DNA from: Zygnema cylindricum
Taxonomy: Eukaryota; Streptophyta; Zygnematophyceae; Zygnematales; Zygnemataceae
Length of the DNA stretch: 64,000 bases
Direction: 5' to 3'
Assembly (NCBI GenBank): GCA_037447655.1
Contig: JBBHKE010002473.1
Span: forward strand, 62,001-126,000
Shown: positions 1-10,880 of the stretch, piece after piece
Layout of the letters: the number at the start of each line of letters is the position of its first letter
Numbering within the stretch: the stretch's first letter is position 1
Position numbers and translations under genes: made by a program
The notes under the pieces: generated by a model
The model's database searches: none
Told to the model about the DNA's origin: nothing
What the model saw: the letters and a program-made list of their open reading frames with translations, nothing else

Positions 1-126
1 CCCAACTGTAGCCAAAATTGACTTTTCTCTGTGGCTTAAAAGTAGGAAGAAAAAAGAAAAAAGAAAAAGGAAAGTTAGAAGAAAAAGAAGAAGAAACACA
101 AAAGAAGCAGAAGAAGAACAAAAACA

Positions 127-210
127 GAAGAAGAAGAAGAAGAAGAAGAAGAAGAAGAAGAAGAAGAAGAAGAAGAAGAAGAAGAAGAAGAAGAAGAAGA
201 AGAAGAAGAG
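127..210 (+). repeat. (GAA)n microsatellite upstream of the first gene
   Basis: An almost pure GAA/AGA trinucleotide run of about 28 units sits within purine-rich sequence some 160 bp before the first gene's ATG. It may lie in that gene's 5' UTR or promoter. The apparent poly-arginine reading frame across it is a by-product of the repeat. Confidence 0.95.
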
Positions 211-367
211 GAAGAAAAATAAGAAAAGATAAAGATGAAAAAAACGAAGACCCATAATACAGAATTTTGAAGAATATGTATGGACGGCTAATTGTTGATG
301 TCTCACAAATCCACATTTTCCTGAAACTGGGATTGAAACTGACAAGAACACTGTACTTTTTTGTCGG

Positions 368-3300
368 ATGCCTCCAGGGGAACCGGAAGTGTACTTTGGT
401 CTGGACGGTACAGTGGGCGACAGCCAGCTGGCAATCACTGTCATTGCCAAGGCCCACCGTGCCTGGCAACGGAAATTCGGCGAGAAGGAACGCCAGCGAG
501 GTGGCGGCGCGGTATTGGTCAGCAGTGGAGGAGGCGTAGGAGGAGGAGGAGTTATTGCCATCGACAACCAATCAGGGAGCAGCAAATTTTCGAGACCGAA
601 GTCGGTGGAACAGCTCCGATGTTCTGACCAATCAGGAGGGCTGTCCAATAACGCTACTGGAGGGCCACGTGTCTATGCAGTACATCAGAGTCATCTGGGA
701 CTGCCCCGTCTTTCGTCCTGTTGTGAGCCGACAACCGGTAGGTCAGCCGGAGGGTCTGCAGAAATTGGACAGGGGGCATGCGGTCAACGTTGGGGAGACG
801 GTTTTGTTTCGTCTTTAGAGAAGCCCTCCTGTCTTGTACGAGGGATGCCCGCCGGCAACTCGGTAACTCCTACGACGATGAGTCAGCGTTCGATGTCTCC
901 TCGACAGCAAAATCAGACGCATTCAAATCCTGCAAATCATCAAAACTTGAGTCAAGTCCAGCAACAGCAGGCGCCATCCACACTATTTATGGATGCAGGA
1001 GTGGGTCCTGGACCTGGGGAGTTAAGCTGTTGGAAGCGGATGATTGGTAAGTTGAAGCATTCTATGGGAGGTGGGAGATTGGACGGGAATATAATACATT
1101 CCTTTTCGTCTTCTAGCGAGGGTTTGAGTCCGCATCTTTTTGGGAATGATTATAAAGAGTCGAGAGACACAGTGTCTCGTCAGCAGAAAAGGTTGCAGAC
1201 GGTGAGAATTAACACGGAAGCGAGAGGAGAACAGGAAACAGAAGACTGGAATTTTTCTTTACAAAAAGCAGAGGATGTTTTTGTTGAAAGAGACAGTTTT
1301 AGGGAAGTAATCGGACCGAGTTTGGAGAGAAGTCAAACGATATCAGAAGGCCAGTTTGCAGCTCAGAAAAGGACAAGGAAGAAGAAGACAGAGACGGGAA
1401 CGGAGGGAGAAGGAAGGCGGAGGGAAGAGGAGGAAGAAGAGAAACCTATTGGCATGGAATCCAGGGGAGGAAATAAAATGGGAGAAGGGGGGAGTAGAAA
1501 GGGAGGCGAAAGGAGAGATGATAATGAGAGTGGCCCGGGTCCGAGTTTGGAGAGATGCCAAACAATTTCTGAAGGTCAGTTTGCGGCACAGAAACAGGCT
1601 AGACGAACAAAGTTAGGGATAGGATCAGGAGGAGGGAGAACAACCGATAAAGGATTATTAGAAGCCGATGAGTTGAAAGGAGAGGAATTCTCTGCAGCCA
1701 ATAGCAGTCTTGCAGTTCGAATTGTCCCGTCTGCTACAGAAAACCGTCACGCTCCTAAGTTGTCGCCTGTAAGTGAGGCTCCAATAGGGGGGGCAAAGAC
1801 TGTTCTTCGAAAGAAAAACTCGAGTTCAAATATGACTTTTAGGGTCGCAGAAGACGACGATGTTAGTTTGGGAATGAGTTCAGACAGAAGTCAAACTGTG
1901 TCTGAAGGACACGTGTCAGGCCAGAAGCAGCAAACGAGAAGGAGAAGAACCTCTATGGCTTTGGAGGGGACGAGCAGAAGTTTTAAAGATTTAGGTTTCC
2001 CAGGAGGAGCACGTGTCTCTCCTATTTATTCAGAAGCGGATGATTATTTGGCGGAAGATTTATATGAGCCGAAGTATAACAGACAGACAGGAAAAACTTG
2101 TCCAAAAGTGGCCTGGTTGGCTCCCGATTCAAAAGAATCACAGGAACCGTGTTTAGACCGAACCGAAACAATTTCTGAAGCGCAATTTGCTGCAGAAAAG
2201 CAGGCTAGAATGATTAAATACAGCATTGGAAGAGTGGGAGCTTCTATGGAAACAAAAAATCGGCTTAGTGAAAAAGAGAGAGCAACACGTGGAACGAGTA
2301 CTCGTACAACAGAGGACATTTTCTCTGCGCAACCGACATCTGTCACATTGGAAGCTTCAAGTTCTGCAGGTTTTATTTCACGAGGTAGTAAAGGGGGAGA
2401 GGGAGAGGCGGAAAGAGGAGAGGGAAGGAGAGAAAGAGAGGGAGAGAGAGGGAGAGAGAAAGGTGGAGAGCGAGCAGGCGAGAGAGGAGACATGAAAAAG
2501 AGCGAGAGGAGAATGGATATTACTGTCGAGGAGAAAATGTTCAGAATGGAAGGGGAGAAGTTAAATAAAAACAGGTCAGAACAGCTGGAAATGGAGCCGG
2601 AGTCTGATGATTTATGGAGACAAGTGTATAATGGGGGAGGGGGGGGGGATTCATTTCTGTCTTTGTCGGAGTTATCGGCCGACATTTTGCGTCAGAGAGA
2701 AGCTTTGACCAAAAAACTGGAAGAGAGCTCATGGAGACTGGCAGCCGAAGAAGAAGCGAAGGGAAGGAGAAGAGCAGCATCGAGACGGAAATCAGCTGAT
2801 GATGTTTTCATGGGAAGGACATATGTCGACCTCACGGGGGAGGGAGAAGGAGACGGACAGAGAGGAGGGGGCGAGAAGGGACAAGTTGAAGAGGATAGCC
2901 GAGAGGGAGAAAGAGGAGACGATGACAGGGAGTGGGATGATGGAAGTCGTCCAGGCAGACAAGGGGCGAGCTGGCCAGGGAGAGGAAGAGGAAAAGGGAA
3001 AGGGAAAGCGAGAGGAGGGGGAGTGCAGGTGTCAATAGTTCCGGCACAAAGAGGAGGGGGGTGGCATGAGCCTGTGGGAACTGCTTTGTTCCGGCCAATC
3101 ACAGCGCAGCAAATGGCCGGCCCTTTGCTGCGCACTCATTCGCTGGAATCTCCCGGGAAGCTTCTGAGAAATGTTATGGATGAGGCGATGGATATGAGAT
3201 GGGAGACGGAGGAGTGGGGCCAGGAGGGAGAGGCAGAGGAAGGAGATGCAGAGGGAGAGGGCAATGAAGAGAGAGGGGAGAGCAATGACGATGGGTATGG

Positions 3301-3685
3301 AAATGCCCGTAGGTATGGAAATGGGAATGAAAATGGGTATGGGTATGGGGAAGGGAACAGGGATGGAAATGGGGATTCAAAAGAGTATAATGGGTATAAT
3401 GGGTATAATGGGTATAAGGGCTATAATGGATACAACGGGTATACTGGGTATGATTATGGGAATGGGAATAGAGATGGGTATGGGAATGGGCATTCATTTG
3501 GAAATGGCCATACATTGGAGGCCAATCACAATGCTCTTTATAGTGACGAGTCTCATGAGGAGAAGCATCCTCTTATTGGGCAAAATGGATTAAACAAAAT
3601 GGATACAAATGGGGGAGAGTTTAAGTTGCAGCTGGGAAAGGCTGCGACGTTTGTCACTGTATCAGTAGAAGTAATGAAGCGATGA
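368..3685 (+). CDS. Large disordered repeat-motif protein, family not recognised
   Basis: A 1105-codon frame runs from ATG 368 to TGA 3683-3685 without an intron. I recognise no catalytic domain. Four copies of a motif with core R-[STC]-[QE]-T-[IV]-S-E-[GA] followed by F-A-A-[QE]-K and a basic stretch lie at about 1318-1385, 1540-1605, 1873-1945 and 2150-2215. Between copies most base changes fall at third positions, which supports real coding. Short D-[DE]-[VI]-F motifs recur nearby. The middle is rich in Glu, Arg and Gly (low complexity). The tail at about 3290-3510 repeats Y-N-G and G-N-G units. The N-terminal 40 residues (E-V-Y-F-G-L-D-G then A-H-R-A-W-Q-R-K) look folded. No transmembrane segment or signal peptide is evident. 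The motif's R-x-x-[ST] spacing would suit basophilic kinases or 14-3-3 partners, but this is inference. The ATG chosen is the first that leads into the conserved N-terminus. Confidence 0.7.
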   Translation: MPPGEPEVYFGLDGTVGDSQLAITVIAKAHRAWQRKFGEKERQRGGGAVLVSSGGGVGGGGVIAIDNQSGSSKFSRPKSVEQLRCSDQSGGLSNNATGGPRVYAVHQSHLGLPRLSSCCEPTTGRSAGGSAEIGQGACGQRWGDGFVSSLEKPSCLVRGMPAGNSVTPTTMSQRSMSPRQQNQTHSNPANHQNLSQVQQQQAPSTLFMDAGVGPGPGELSCWKRMIGKLKHSMGGGRLDGNIIHSFSSSSEGLSPHLFGNDYKESRDTVSRQQKRLQTVRINTEARGEQETEDWNFSLQKAEDVFVERDSFREVIGPSLERSQTISEGQFAAQKRTRKKKTETGTEGEGRRREEEEEEKPIGMESRGGNKMGEGGSRKGGERRDDNESGPGPSLERCQTISEGQFAAQKQARRTKLGIGSGGGRTTDKGLLEADELKGEEFSAANSSLAVRIVPSATENRHAPKLSPVSEAPIGGAKTVLRKKNSSSNMTFRVAEDDDVSLGMSSDRSQTVSEGHVSGQKQQTRRRRTSMALEGTSRSFKDLGFPGGARVSPIYSEADDYLAEDLYEPKYNRQTGKTCPKVAWLAPDSKESQEPCLDRTETISEAQFAAEKQARMIKYSIGRVGASMETKNRLSEKERATRGTSTRTTEDIFSAQPTSVTLEASSSAGFISRGSKGGEGEAERGEGRREREGERGREKGGERAGERGDMKKSERRMDITVEEKMFRMEGEKLNKNRSEQLEMEPESDDLWRQVYNGGGGGDSFLSLSELSADILRQREALTKKLEESSWRLAAEEEAKGRRRAASRRKSADDVFMGRTYVDLTGEGEGDGQRGGGEKGQVEEDSREGERGDDDREWDDGSRPGRQGASWPGRGRGKGKGKARGGGVQVSIVPAQRGGGWHEPVGTALFRPITAQQMAGPLLRTHSLESPGKLLRNVMDEAMDMRWETEEWGQEGEAEEGDAEGEGNEERGESNDDGYGNARRYGNGNENGYGYGEGNRDGNGDSKEYNGYNGYNGYKGYNGYNGYTGYDYGNGNRDGYGNGHSFGNGHTLEANHNALYSDESHEEKHPLIGQNGLNKMDTNGGEFKLQLGKAATFVTVSVEVMKR

Positions 3686-4600
3686 CAACAGGTGATTGGG
3701 GTATTATTAGATAGACAATTAGTTTCAGATGTATTTTTTTAGTATTCTAATAACTGATAGCAAGGCTGTCAATATTGTTAGGCTGTAGGAGGAAAACCTT
3801 GTTTTGGTTTTTCTTAGTTTAATCTTAATTTCGTAGTGTTTGTTCCTTATTTACTAGACTAAATGGAAAAAAAAACCTCCTTTGTTTTGAAAATCACACC
3901 TGATCAATGATTCAAAACCATTATTATTCATTTTTTCAGTTTTTCCAGTTTTCACTGATGTTTTTCTATTTGTGCATTCTAGTGTTTTTTGCTCGATTGG
4001 AACACAGAGCAATTTTTTATTATTTTTTTGCTCTCCTATGTTTTTGGGAATATTCGAAAATATGGACTCGATCGGCATTTACATGTCCTTGTACTTCAGT
4101 GGTATATAAAAACTAATCAAAATCAACGGAGACAATGTCCTGTTGACAACTGTTTACTTGCACCATTGGTTCAATATAACCCGTTTTAGTTTTTAAATGT
4201 CTTTTAGTTTTTGAAATAACTACTCATTTTAGTTTTTCAAATGTTATGTTGGCCGTTATCCAATTTACAAAAAGGAATTTGTATGTTACTGTTGTATTCA
4301 CAGTGGTAATGACAGTAGGTCAAGTGAAATACAGATAGACTTTTCCATTGCATCCAAAGTTTTGCCCTAGTGCGGAGCATACATCAATTTCTATTTGCCA
4401 GTCCAGCACATTTTTTCTTTGTGCACACTGCTCGGATTGTTGATCTCACGGTTGCAAAGTAATCCAATAAAAATCGAACAAGTTTGCACGGAGGAATAGA
4501 TTTTATTCCAAAAACGTGATGGTAAGACCATCGAAGTACAAAACATGATTGTCACTAAAAGGAATTGAAGTGGTGGAAAAAACATTAACACTGACAGTGA
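3686..4600. other. Intergenic, no gene seen
   Basis: AT-rich sequence that follows the first gene and probably includes its 3' UTR. Only short frames without recognisable similarity are present. Confidence 0.5.
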
Positions 4601-4624
4601 TCCATGGTGTAGAGGAATTTTCCT

Positions 4625-4694
4625 ATGGGAATTTTCAATTTTGGCCACAATCGTTTCTCACCTGATGCTATGATAACAAAATTGAAAATTCCCA
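4625..4694. repeat. Perfect 19-bp inverted repeat (hairpin)
   Basis: The arms at 4625-4643 and 4676-4694 are exact reverse complements (core gggaattttcaattttg) around a 32-base loop. It may be a remnant of a small foldback element or a stem-loop. No gene overlaps it. Confidence 0.85.
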
Positions 4695-4734
4695 TTTGAA
4701 GCAAAGAAGACCCCAGAATTATCGTCGCCTTCAG

Positions 4735-4806
4735 TCGCGAGCTTTGCGAATTTGCGACACAATGTAGAAGTCGCGAGCTTTGCGAATTTGCGACACAATG
4801 TAGAAG
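4735..4806. repeat. 36-bp perfect tandem duplication
   Basis: Two identical adjacent 36-base units (4735-4770 and 4771-4806) begin with tcgcgagctttgcg. The duplication is recent, since no base differs. Confidence 0.95.
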
Positions 4807-4938
4807 GAGCAGGAAAAAAACCAATCAAACCCTATAAAACCCTTAATTAAGGGTCAATCACCGAATGCTATCAATATATCGATATATCGAACAACATATT
4901 CAATTATCGGTAGGTCAAATCGATATGAAGCTACAGTC

Positions 4939-5030
4939 CCCGTACACATTACTACAGTACAAGTAAGGTTCGTTAGTTGTCTCGCCCGTGCACATTACTA
5001 CAGTACAAGTAAGGTTCGTTAGTTGTCTCG
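4939..5030. repeat. 46-bp tandem duplication
   Basis: Two adjacent 46-base units begin cccgtacacatt and cccgtgcacatt and differ at one base. A few bases of a third unit follow. Confidence 0.93.
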
Positions 5031-5392
5031 CCCGTGGAGTGAAAGGTGTGAAACCCTCTATCACACCGCGAAATGCCCCGTGCCTTTCACACTTCGCAAA
5101 ATACCGCGCCGGTATCGTGTCAAGAAATTTTTTTTTTCGGACTTTAAATCTGACCGGGAGGTGTATACGGATTTTTTTGTACGTTAGTTGTTTGTACCTT
5201 AACCTAGACCAGGTTCCATGATCAGGAAATCATTTTAGTCTTTGCGCCGACCTGAGCGGGTATATGTAGCTTAAACGTCTCAGTTTTTCGTAAAGTCGTC
5301 AATAACAATGATTCGCACACGGCTCTGTTGGCCCTAAATCATACTGATTCGATGTGAATCAAACTAAAGTTAGCTAACTGTATTTAAGATAG

Positions 5393-5470
5393 TAGATTGC
5401 AGTCTGCCACGTCTCCTTATACCTAACTATTAGATTGCAGTGCTGCCACATCTCCTTACAACAAACTATG
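5393..5470. repeat. Diverged tandem duplication of about 40 bp
   Basis: Two adjacent copies share tagattgcag and ctgccac[ag]tctcctta, followed by an aactat end. They differ by small indels, so the duplication is older than the two upstream. Confidence 0.8.
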
Positions 5471-6900
5471 AATATGGTTTATAAATTATCGTTTACAATA
5501 TTGTACCCTTGCGTTAATAAAGAGGGTTCAACAAAAAACCCATTTTTGTTAGTTTAACAATATGGTTTATAAACATTTCATGGATGTTTCATTAACAATA
5601 ATTAAAAATGTGGATACCCATAAAACGTTAAGTTGGAGTATTTTATTTACGAGCGTTTTCTTTTTATTTTATCACGAAGTTATAAAGTGTATGAAAGGTT
5701 AATTGTTCATGCGCTTTGAAGGGCCGATTGTGGCATAACAAACCTATTTTCATTGTAATTATTCTTCTATATGTATGCTTTAAAACATTTGTGTGATATA
5801 AGTCAAGCAACTATATGTCCCAATTGTCCAAGTTATCAATGTTATAAAAGCGTTTAATTTTAACGTTTGTTCCATTGGAGAAGTGTTGCTACGATGTAAT
5901 TGTTTATTCATTATATCGTGGATGATATGCTTTTGGTTTGTGCACTAGAATAAACAACCTTTCATCAGAGAAAACCATGCACTTACGCTTATGTTTACAG
6001 TTTTATTGTAGCGAATGATATTTAGGGTTTTAATAATTCCTTACAGTGTCTAATTATATTTGTTTGAGTTTGTATATTGTCTGGAATCAAAAGGTACAAT
6101 AACCTATGAAGTTAATACTTGCATATTCTATGTCGTGTGTGGTTGCTTATAATATTCCTTAGCCAATGGTCACAACCCTATTAACTATTATGATGAACTA
6201 CAAAAGGGCGAAAACCAAGTTTTTCGTCGACATATTGGAAACATGCAACTAGGTTTCGACTAAAGATGCGTGTTTTGACCACGCTTGTTAATAACCCACC
6301 TACTCGTCCGATGAACATACGGCGAATGGAGTCTTTAACGCCACAATAACCCGTGTGCGAGCAAAGTTAATTGGATATCGGTCGATCGACCATCTACAAG
6401 TGCGTGTTAGGTGAAGTTGGGATTGTAGGGTGAGTTATAATTGCACAAACTTAAAAAACGTACAACCCGTCGTTAATCGGTGGTCACAACCGTTTTACAC
6501 AATATTCGTATGCACAATTGCAACGAGTTGATTTTTTCGTCTGTATGAAACAAAGTATCAATATGTATATTTTATACAAAGTCATTACGATGCTTACCAA
6601 AAGCAACAAGTTTAACACGTTAAACTGAAAACATTAACAAAGACCAAATTAAAGTACAAAACTAAATAAAATATGCAACAATCTTTTGAACTTATTGTCA
6701 CTTCTAAGTTATCCTATGATTGCACGTAAATCCTCTAATTTCCTAAATCGTGACAAGTTTCGCTTGAATTGTTTATCATTGACTCTGTTATTATGAACCG
6801 GTTCAGTACAAATAGCTTTAGACTCTTTCATTTCCGTTGTGCTCCCATTAAACTGCTTTATTCTAAGTCATTATAAAGATTGTATTGCTTTCGTTAAGTC
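5471..6900. other. Intergenic, no gene seen
   Basis: AT-rich sequence without a long frame or a repeat I could pair within the window. Confidence 0.45.
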
Positions 6901-6929
6901 CCTATTGTGGAATAGTCATTAGTTTTTCA

Positions 6930-8345
6930 ATAGAATTCACAATTCTAGCACATCTACTCCACTTAACACATTATTTGTCTCCCCATACCGAAAATGGAGA
7001 TCCCGGTGTTTTATATTTCAATATTTCGTCCTTATTCATTAAAAAACTTTACTGGAGGATGCCCATTCAATCCATAGTGGTACTCCTTAAATATCTTTTC
7101 CACGTTCACATCACCCCCGCTGCTTTGTACGGTGTATCCTTTCCAATTGGACCAATCTATATGATATGCACAAAGGCCGACATAAAGTTTTGGAAGAAAT
7201 GGTAAGGATTGATGATGTGAAGGAGCGGCGTTGGAAGAAGTGGAGGGTTGCGAAAGAGAAGGTGTGGAATGAATAGGGGGGGAGGGGACATGAGAGGGTT
7301 GAGAAGGAGATGGTGTGGATAGAATAGGGGAAGGAGCGGCGTTGGAAGAAGTGGAGGGTTGCGAAAGAGAAGGTGTGGAATGAATAGGGGGGGAGGGGAC
7401 ATGAGAGGGTTTTGGGAAGGAGATGGTGTGGATAGAATAAGGGAAGGAGCGGCATTGTAAGAAGTAGAGGGTTGCAAAGGAGAACGTGTGGACTGAAAAG
7501 GGAGGGAGGGGACATGAGAGGGTTGGGAAAGAGATGGTGTGGATAGAATAGAGGAAAGAGCGGCTTTGGAAGAAGTAGAGGGTTGCGAAAGAGAAGGTGT
7601 GGACTGAAAAGGGGGGGAGGGGACATGAGAGGGTTGGGAAGGAGATGGTGTGGATAGAATAGGGGTAGAGGGGACAGTAGTAAATGTAAGACGTTGAGAA
7701 AAAGAAGGGGTTGGTTGAGTAGAAGACATGGGTCCGAAAGGGGGAAATGAAAAAAGGGGTGAATTTGTAGAAGAAGAGGGAGGAGGAGGAGTAAGAGTAG
7801 AAGAAGGGGGAGGGGAAAAGGATGGTTGTGAAGAAAAAGAAAAGGGTTGCATATAAGGTTCTTTGGAGACCAAAAGTATGGACTCCAATCTCGAGAATCC
7901 CCCATGAAGTTGGTGTTGTGTTGTTGTGAGCCTTGTGTCAATCATCCCCACATATGTTTTTAACTGTTTGCCCAAATTCTCCACAATATTCTCGAGTTGT
8001 TGTATTCTTCCTATGAGGGATGGGATAGAGTCGATTCCGACTCGAAGCGCGTGGAGTTCTGCTTTAACCTCCGAGGGTATAGGAATTTCGGCAATAGGGG
8101 ACCTTTTATCCTTCTTCTCGTCCATTCGCTGCACTGCTTCCGTAAAAGTTCGTCACTCTGAACCGCATTCCCCTAAAATTGTCAAAAAGAATGGAGAAGT
8201 GAAGTAGGCGTGTTGTGGGAAATCCTTATGCAAAAGTGCAAGGTCTTGCCACAAGGATCTTCTAACGGAGCCCGTTAGTAACTCGAGAAATTTTTGGGCC
8301 GAAATATCTCGAGTCTCGTCACTACCACGTAAATTCCTCTGCGTT
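6930..8345 (-). pseudogene. Decayed coiled-coil/proline-repeat gene with possible GCR1_C tail (Crypton-like?)
   Basis: On the minus strand, coding-like sequence runs from about 8345 to 8150 (including W-Q-D-L-A-L-L-H-K-D-F-P), hits an in-frame TGA, then continues from ATG 8134 to about 7157. That part starts with a heptad-rich segment (L-I-G-R-I-Q-Q-L-E-N-I-V), followed by Pro/Ser repeats of 37 residues. A two-base slip inside the repeats changes the frame. Past 7157, frame-shifted sequence to about 6930 reads V-E-K-I-F-K-E-Y-H-Y-G-L-N-G, then W-x(n)-R-x-x-R-I-V-x-S-I-E-K-L. This resembles the GCR1_C domain found in Crypton-type tyrosine-recombinase proteins. No recombinase domain remains upstream, where the pyrimidine satellite begins. 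The stop codons and frame changes make it a pseudogene. The coiled coil is seen directly; the Crypton link is tentative. Confidence 0.42.
7220..7665 (-). repeat. 111-bp tandem repeat, four units
   Basis: The landmark gaggggacatg recurs at 7282, 7393, 7506 and 7617, giving periods of 111, 113 and 111 bp. On the minus strand each unit encodes 37 Pro/Ser-rich residues. The 113-bp interval holds two extra bases, which shift the frame of the units further downstream on the minus strand. Confidence 0.9.
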
Positions 8346-8839
8346 TTTAAACATTGAAAGATAAATTAATAATATTAAGAAAAAACATGAAAAGTTGTGA
8401 ACATGCGTTTTCGAAAAACTTAAATAAACATAATTTGCAAGTGAAGAGAAAAAAGAAACAACTTCATTGAAAATAGGGATTATTTCCATGTTCAAAAAAT
8501 CTTCACTTTTTCCATTTCGAAGGTCATTCACAAAGCTCAAGCAACTCAATTACCAAGGCACCAAAAGGAAGGGATGAAAAAGTTTTTTTTATTATATCTC
8601 GATATCAAAAGTGGTACACGGGTGGTAGTCACACTAAAATATATGGACATAGTACATTATATCTATTATTTTCCAACGTCTACAATCTCCCCTGTATCTA
8701 TTGAACCACTCTATCTCCATCTCTCTCTCTAATTTTTTTCCCTTCCATCCAGTTTTCCCCTCAATCTTCCCCTACGTCACCCTCTTATTCCCCTCTCATC
8801 TGCCTCTCTATCCTATTTTTATTTATTTTTCCTCCATCC

Positions 8840-10880
8840 ATCCCTCATTTCCCACCTCCCTGTGGCGATGGCGTCGGCTCGACGTCATCGCCGACCCATC
8901 GCCATCTCCCACACCTCCATTTCCCCTCTCCCTCCCTCTTATTTATTCCCTCTCCATCCACTTTTCCCCTCACCCTTCTTTCCCCTCTTCCTTAATTTTT
9001 TCCTTCCCTCTATCCCTCATTTCCCGCCTCCCAGTGGCGATGGCGTCGGCTCGACGCCATCGCCGAGCTGTCGCCATCCTGTCCACACCTTCATTTCCCC
9101 CGTCCCTCTCTCTAATTTTTACCCCCTCTATCCGCTTTTCCCCTCATCTTTCTTTCTCTCTTCCTTATTTTTTTCACTCCCTCTATCCCTCATTTCCCGC
9201 CTCCCTTTGGCGATGGCGTCGACTCGACGCCATCGCCATCGCCATCGCCATCCTTTCCACACCTCCATTTCCCCCCTCCCTCCCTCTATTTTTTCCCCCC
9301 TCCTTCCACTTTTCCCCTCACCCTTCTTTCCCCTCTTCCTTATTTTTTTCCCTCCCTCTATCCCTCGTTTCCCGCCTCTTTGTGGCGATCGCGTTGGCTC
9401 GACGCCATCGCCGAGCCGTCGCCATCTTGTCCACACCTCTATTTCCCCCCTCCATCCACTTTTCCCCTCCTCCTTCTTTCTTTCTTCCTTATTTTTTTCT
9501 CTCCCTCTATCCCTCATTTCCCGCCTCCCTGTGGCAATGGCGTTGACTCGACGCCATCGCCATCGCCATCATATCCACACCTCCATTCCCCCCCTCCCTC
9601 CCTCTAATATTTTTCCCCTCTATCCACTTTTCCCTTCACCCTTTTTTCCCCTTTTCCTTAAAATTTTCCCTCCCTCTATCCCTCATTTCCTGCCTCCTTG
9701 TGGCGTCGCCATTGCCGAGCCGTCGCCATCATTTCAACACCTCTATTTCCCCCCTCCCTCTCTCTAATTTTTTCCCCCTCCATCCACTTTTCCCCTCATC
9801 CTTCTTTCTCTATTCCTTTTTTTTTCCCTCCCTCTATCCTTCATTTCCCGCCTCCCTGTGGCGATGGCGTCGACTTGACGCCATCGCTATCGCGATCGCC
9901 ATCCTATCCACATCTCCATTTCCCCCCTCCCTCCCTCTAATTTTTTCCCCCTCCATCTACTTTTCCCCTCACCCTTCTTTCCCCTCTTTCTTAATTTTTC
10001 CCTCCCTCTATCCCTCATTTCCCGCCTCCTTGTGGCAATGCCATTGCCGAGCCGTCACCATCCTGTCCACACCTCCATTTCCCCCCTCCCTCTCTCTAAT
10101 TTTTTCCCCCTCCAACCACTTTTCCCCTCATCTTTCTTTCTCTCTTCCTTATTTTTTTCACTCCCTCTATCCCTCATTTCCCGCCTCTCTGTGGCGATGG
10201 CGTTGACTCGACGCCATTGCCATCGCCATTGCCATCCTGTCCACACCTCCATTTCCCCCCTCCCTCCCTCTAACTTTGTCCCCTTCCATCCCGTTTTCCC
10301 CTCTCCCTTCGCCTCAGTCACACTCTTCTTTCCCCTCTCATCTGCTCCTTTTTATCCATCTCTCCCTCTACTTCTATTTTTTTCTTCCCTCCATCCCTCA
10401 TTTTCCACCACTCATCCCCCCTCTCCCATCATTATTTCCCCTTTCATCTCCGACCACTCATCCCCCCTCTCCCACCCTTATTTTCCCTCTCATCTGCCCC
10501 TCTACCTCCCTCTTTCCCTCTATTTTTTTCCCTATTTTTTTCTCTCCCTCTATCCCTCATTCACACCTATCTGTGGCGATGGCGTCGGCCCGACGCCATC
10601 GCCGAGCCGTCGCCATCCTGCCCACACCTCCGTTTCCCCCCCTCTCTCCCTGTCATTTTATCCCATTCCATCCCGTTTTCCCCTCTCCTTTCCCCTCAGT
10701 CACACTCTTCCGTCCCCTCTCAACCGCCCCTCTATTTCCCTCCCTCCCTCCAATTTTTTTTCCCTCTCTCCTTCCCTCTCTAAATTTTTTTCCCCTCCCT
10801 CCTTCCCTCATTTCGCGCCTCCCTATGTCGACGGCGACCACCTGACGCCATCGCCGAGCTGTCGCCGATATGGCGACGAC
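8840..10880. repeat. Polypyrimidine satellite with a GC hairpin in most units (about ten units)
   Basis: Units of about 150-175 bp are recognised by a gtggcgatggcgtcg-like landmark near 8861, 9034, 9208, 9380, 9531, 9700, 9858, 10031, 10190 and 10572, with a worn copy near 10830. Each unit is C/T-rich on the plus strand. Most carry the inverted repeat ggcgatggcgtcg / cgacgccatcgcc around a 3-base loop, for example 9036-9048 with 9052-9064, a perfect 13-bp stem. Several units have a decayed left arm (near 9701, 10032). The Ser/Pro/Phe-rich reading frames here reflect the base composition and I do not call them genes. Confidence 0.88.

Noticed and set aside
18-257. Frame with a long poly-arginine run
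   Set aside because: It is a translation of the (GAA)n microsatellite; other frames give equally repetitive products.
2044-3515. Minus-strand Ser/Pro and His/Thr-rich frames
   Set aside because: They mirror the purine-rich coding strand of the 368-3685 gene and show no motif of their own.
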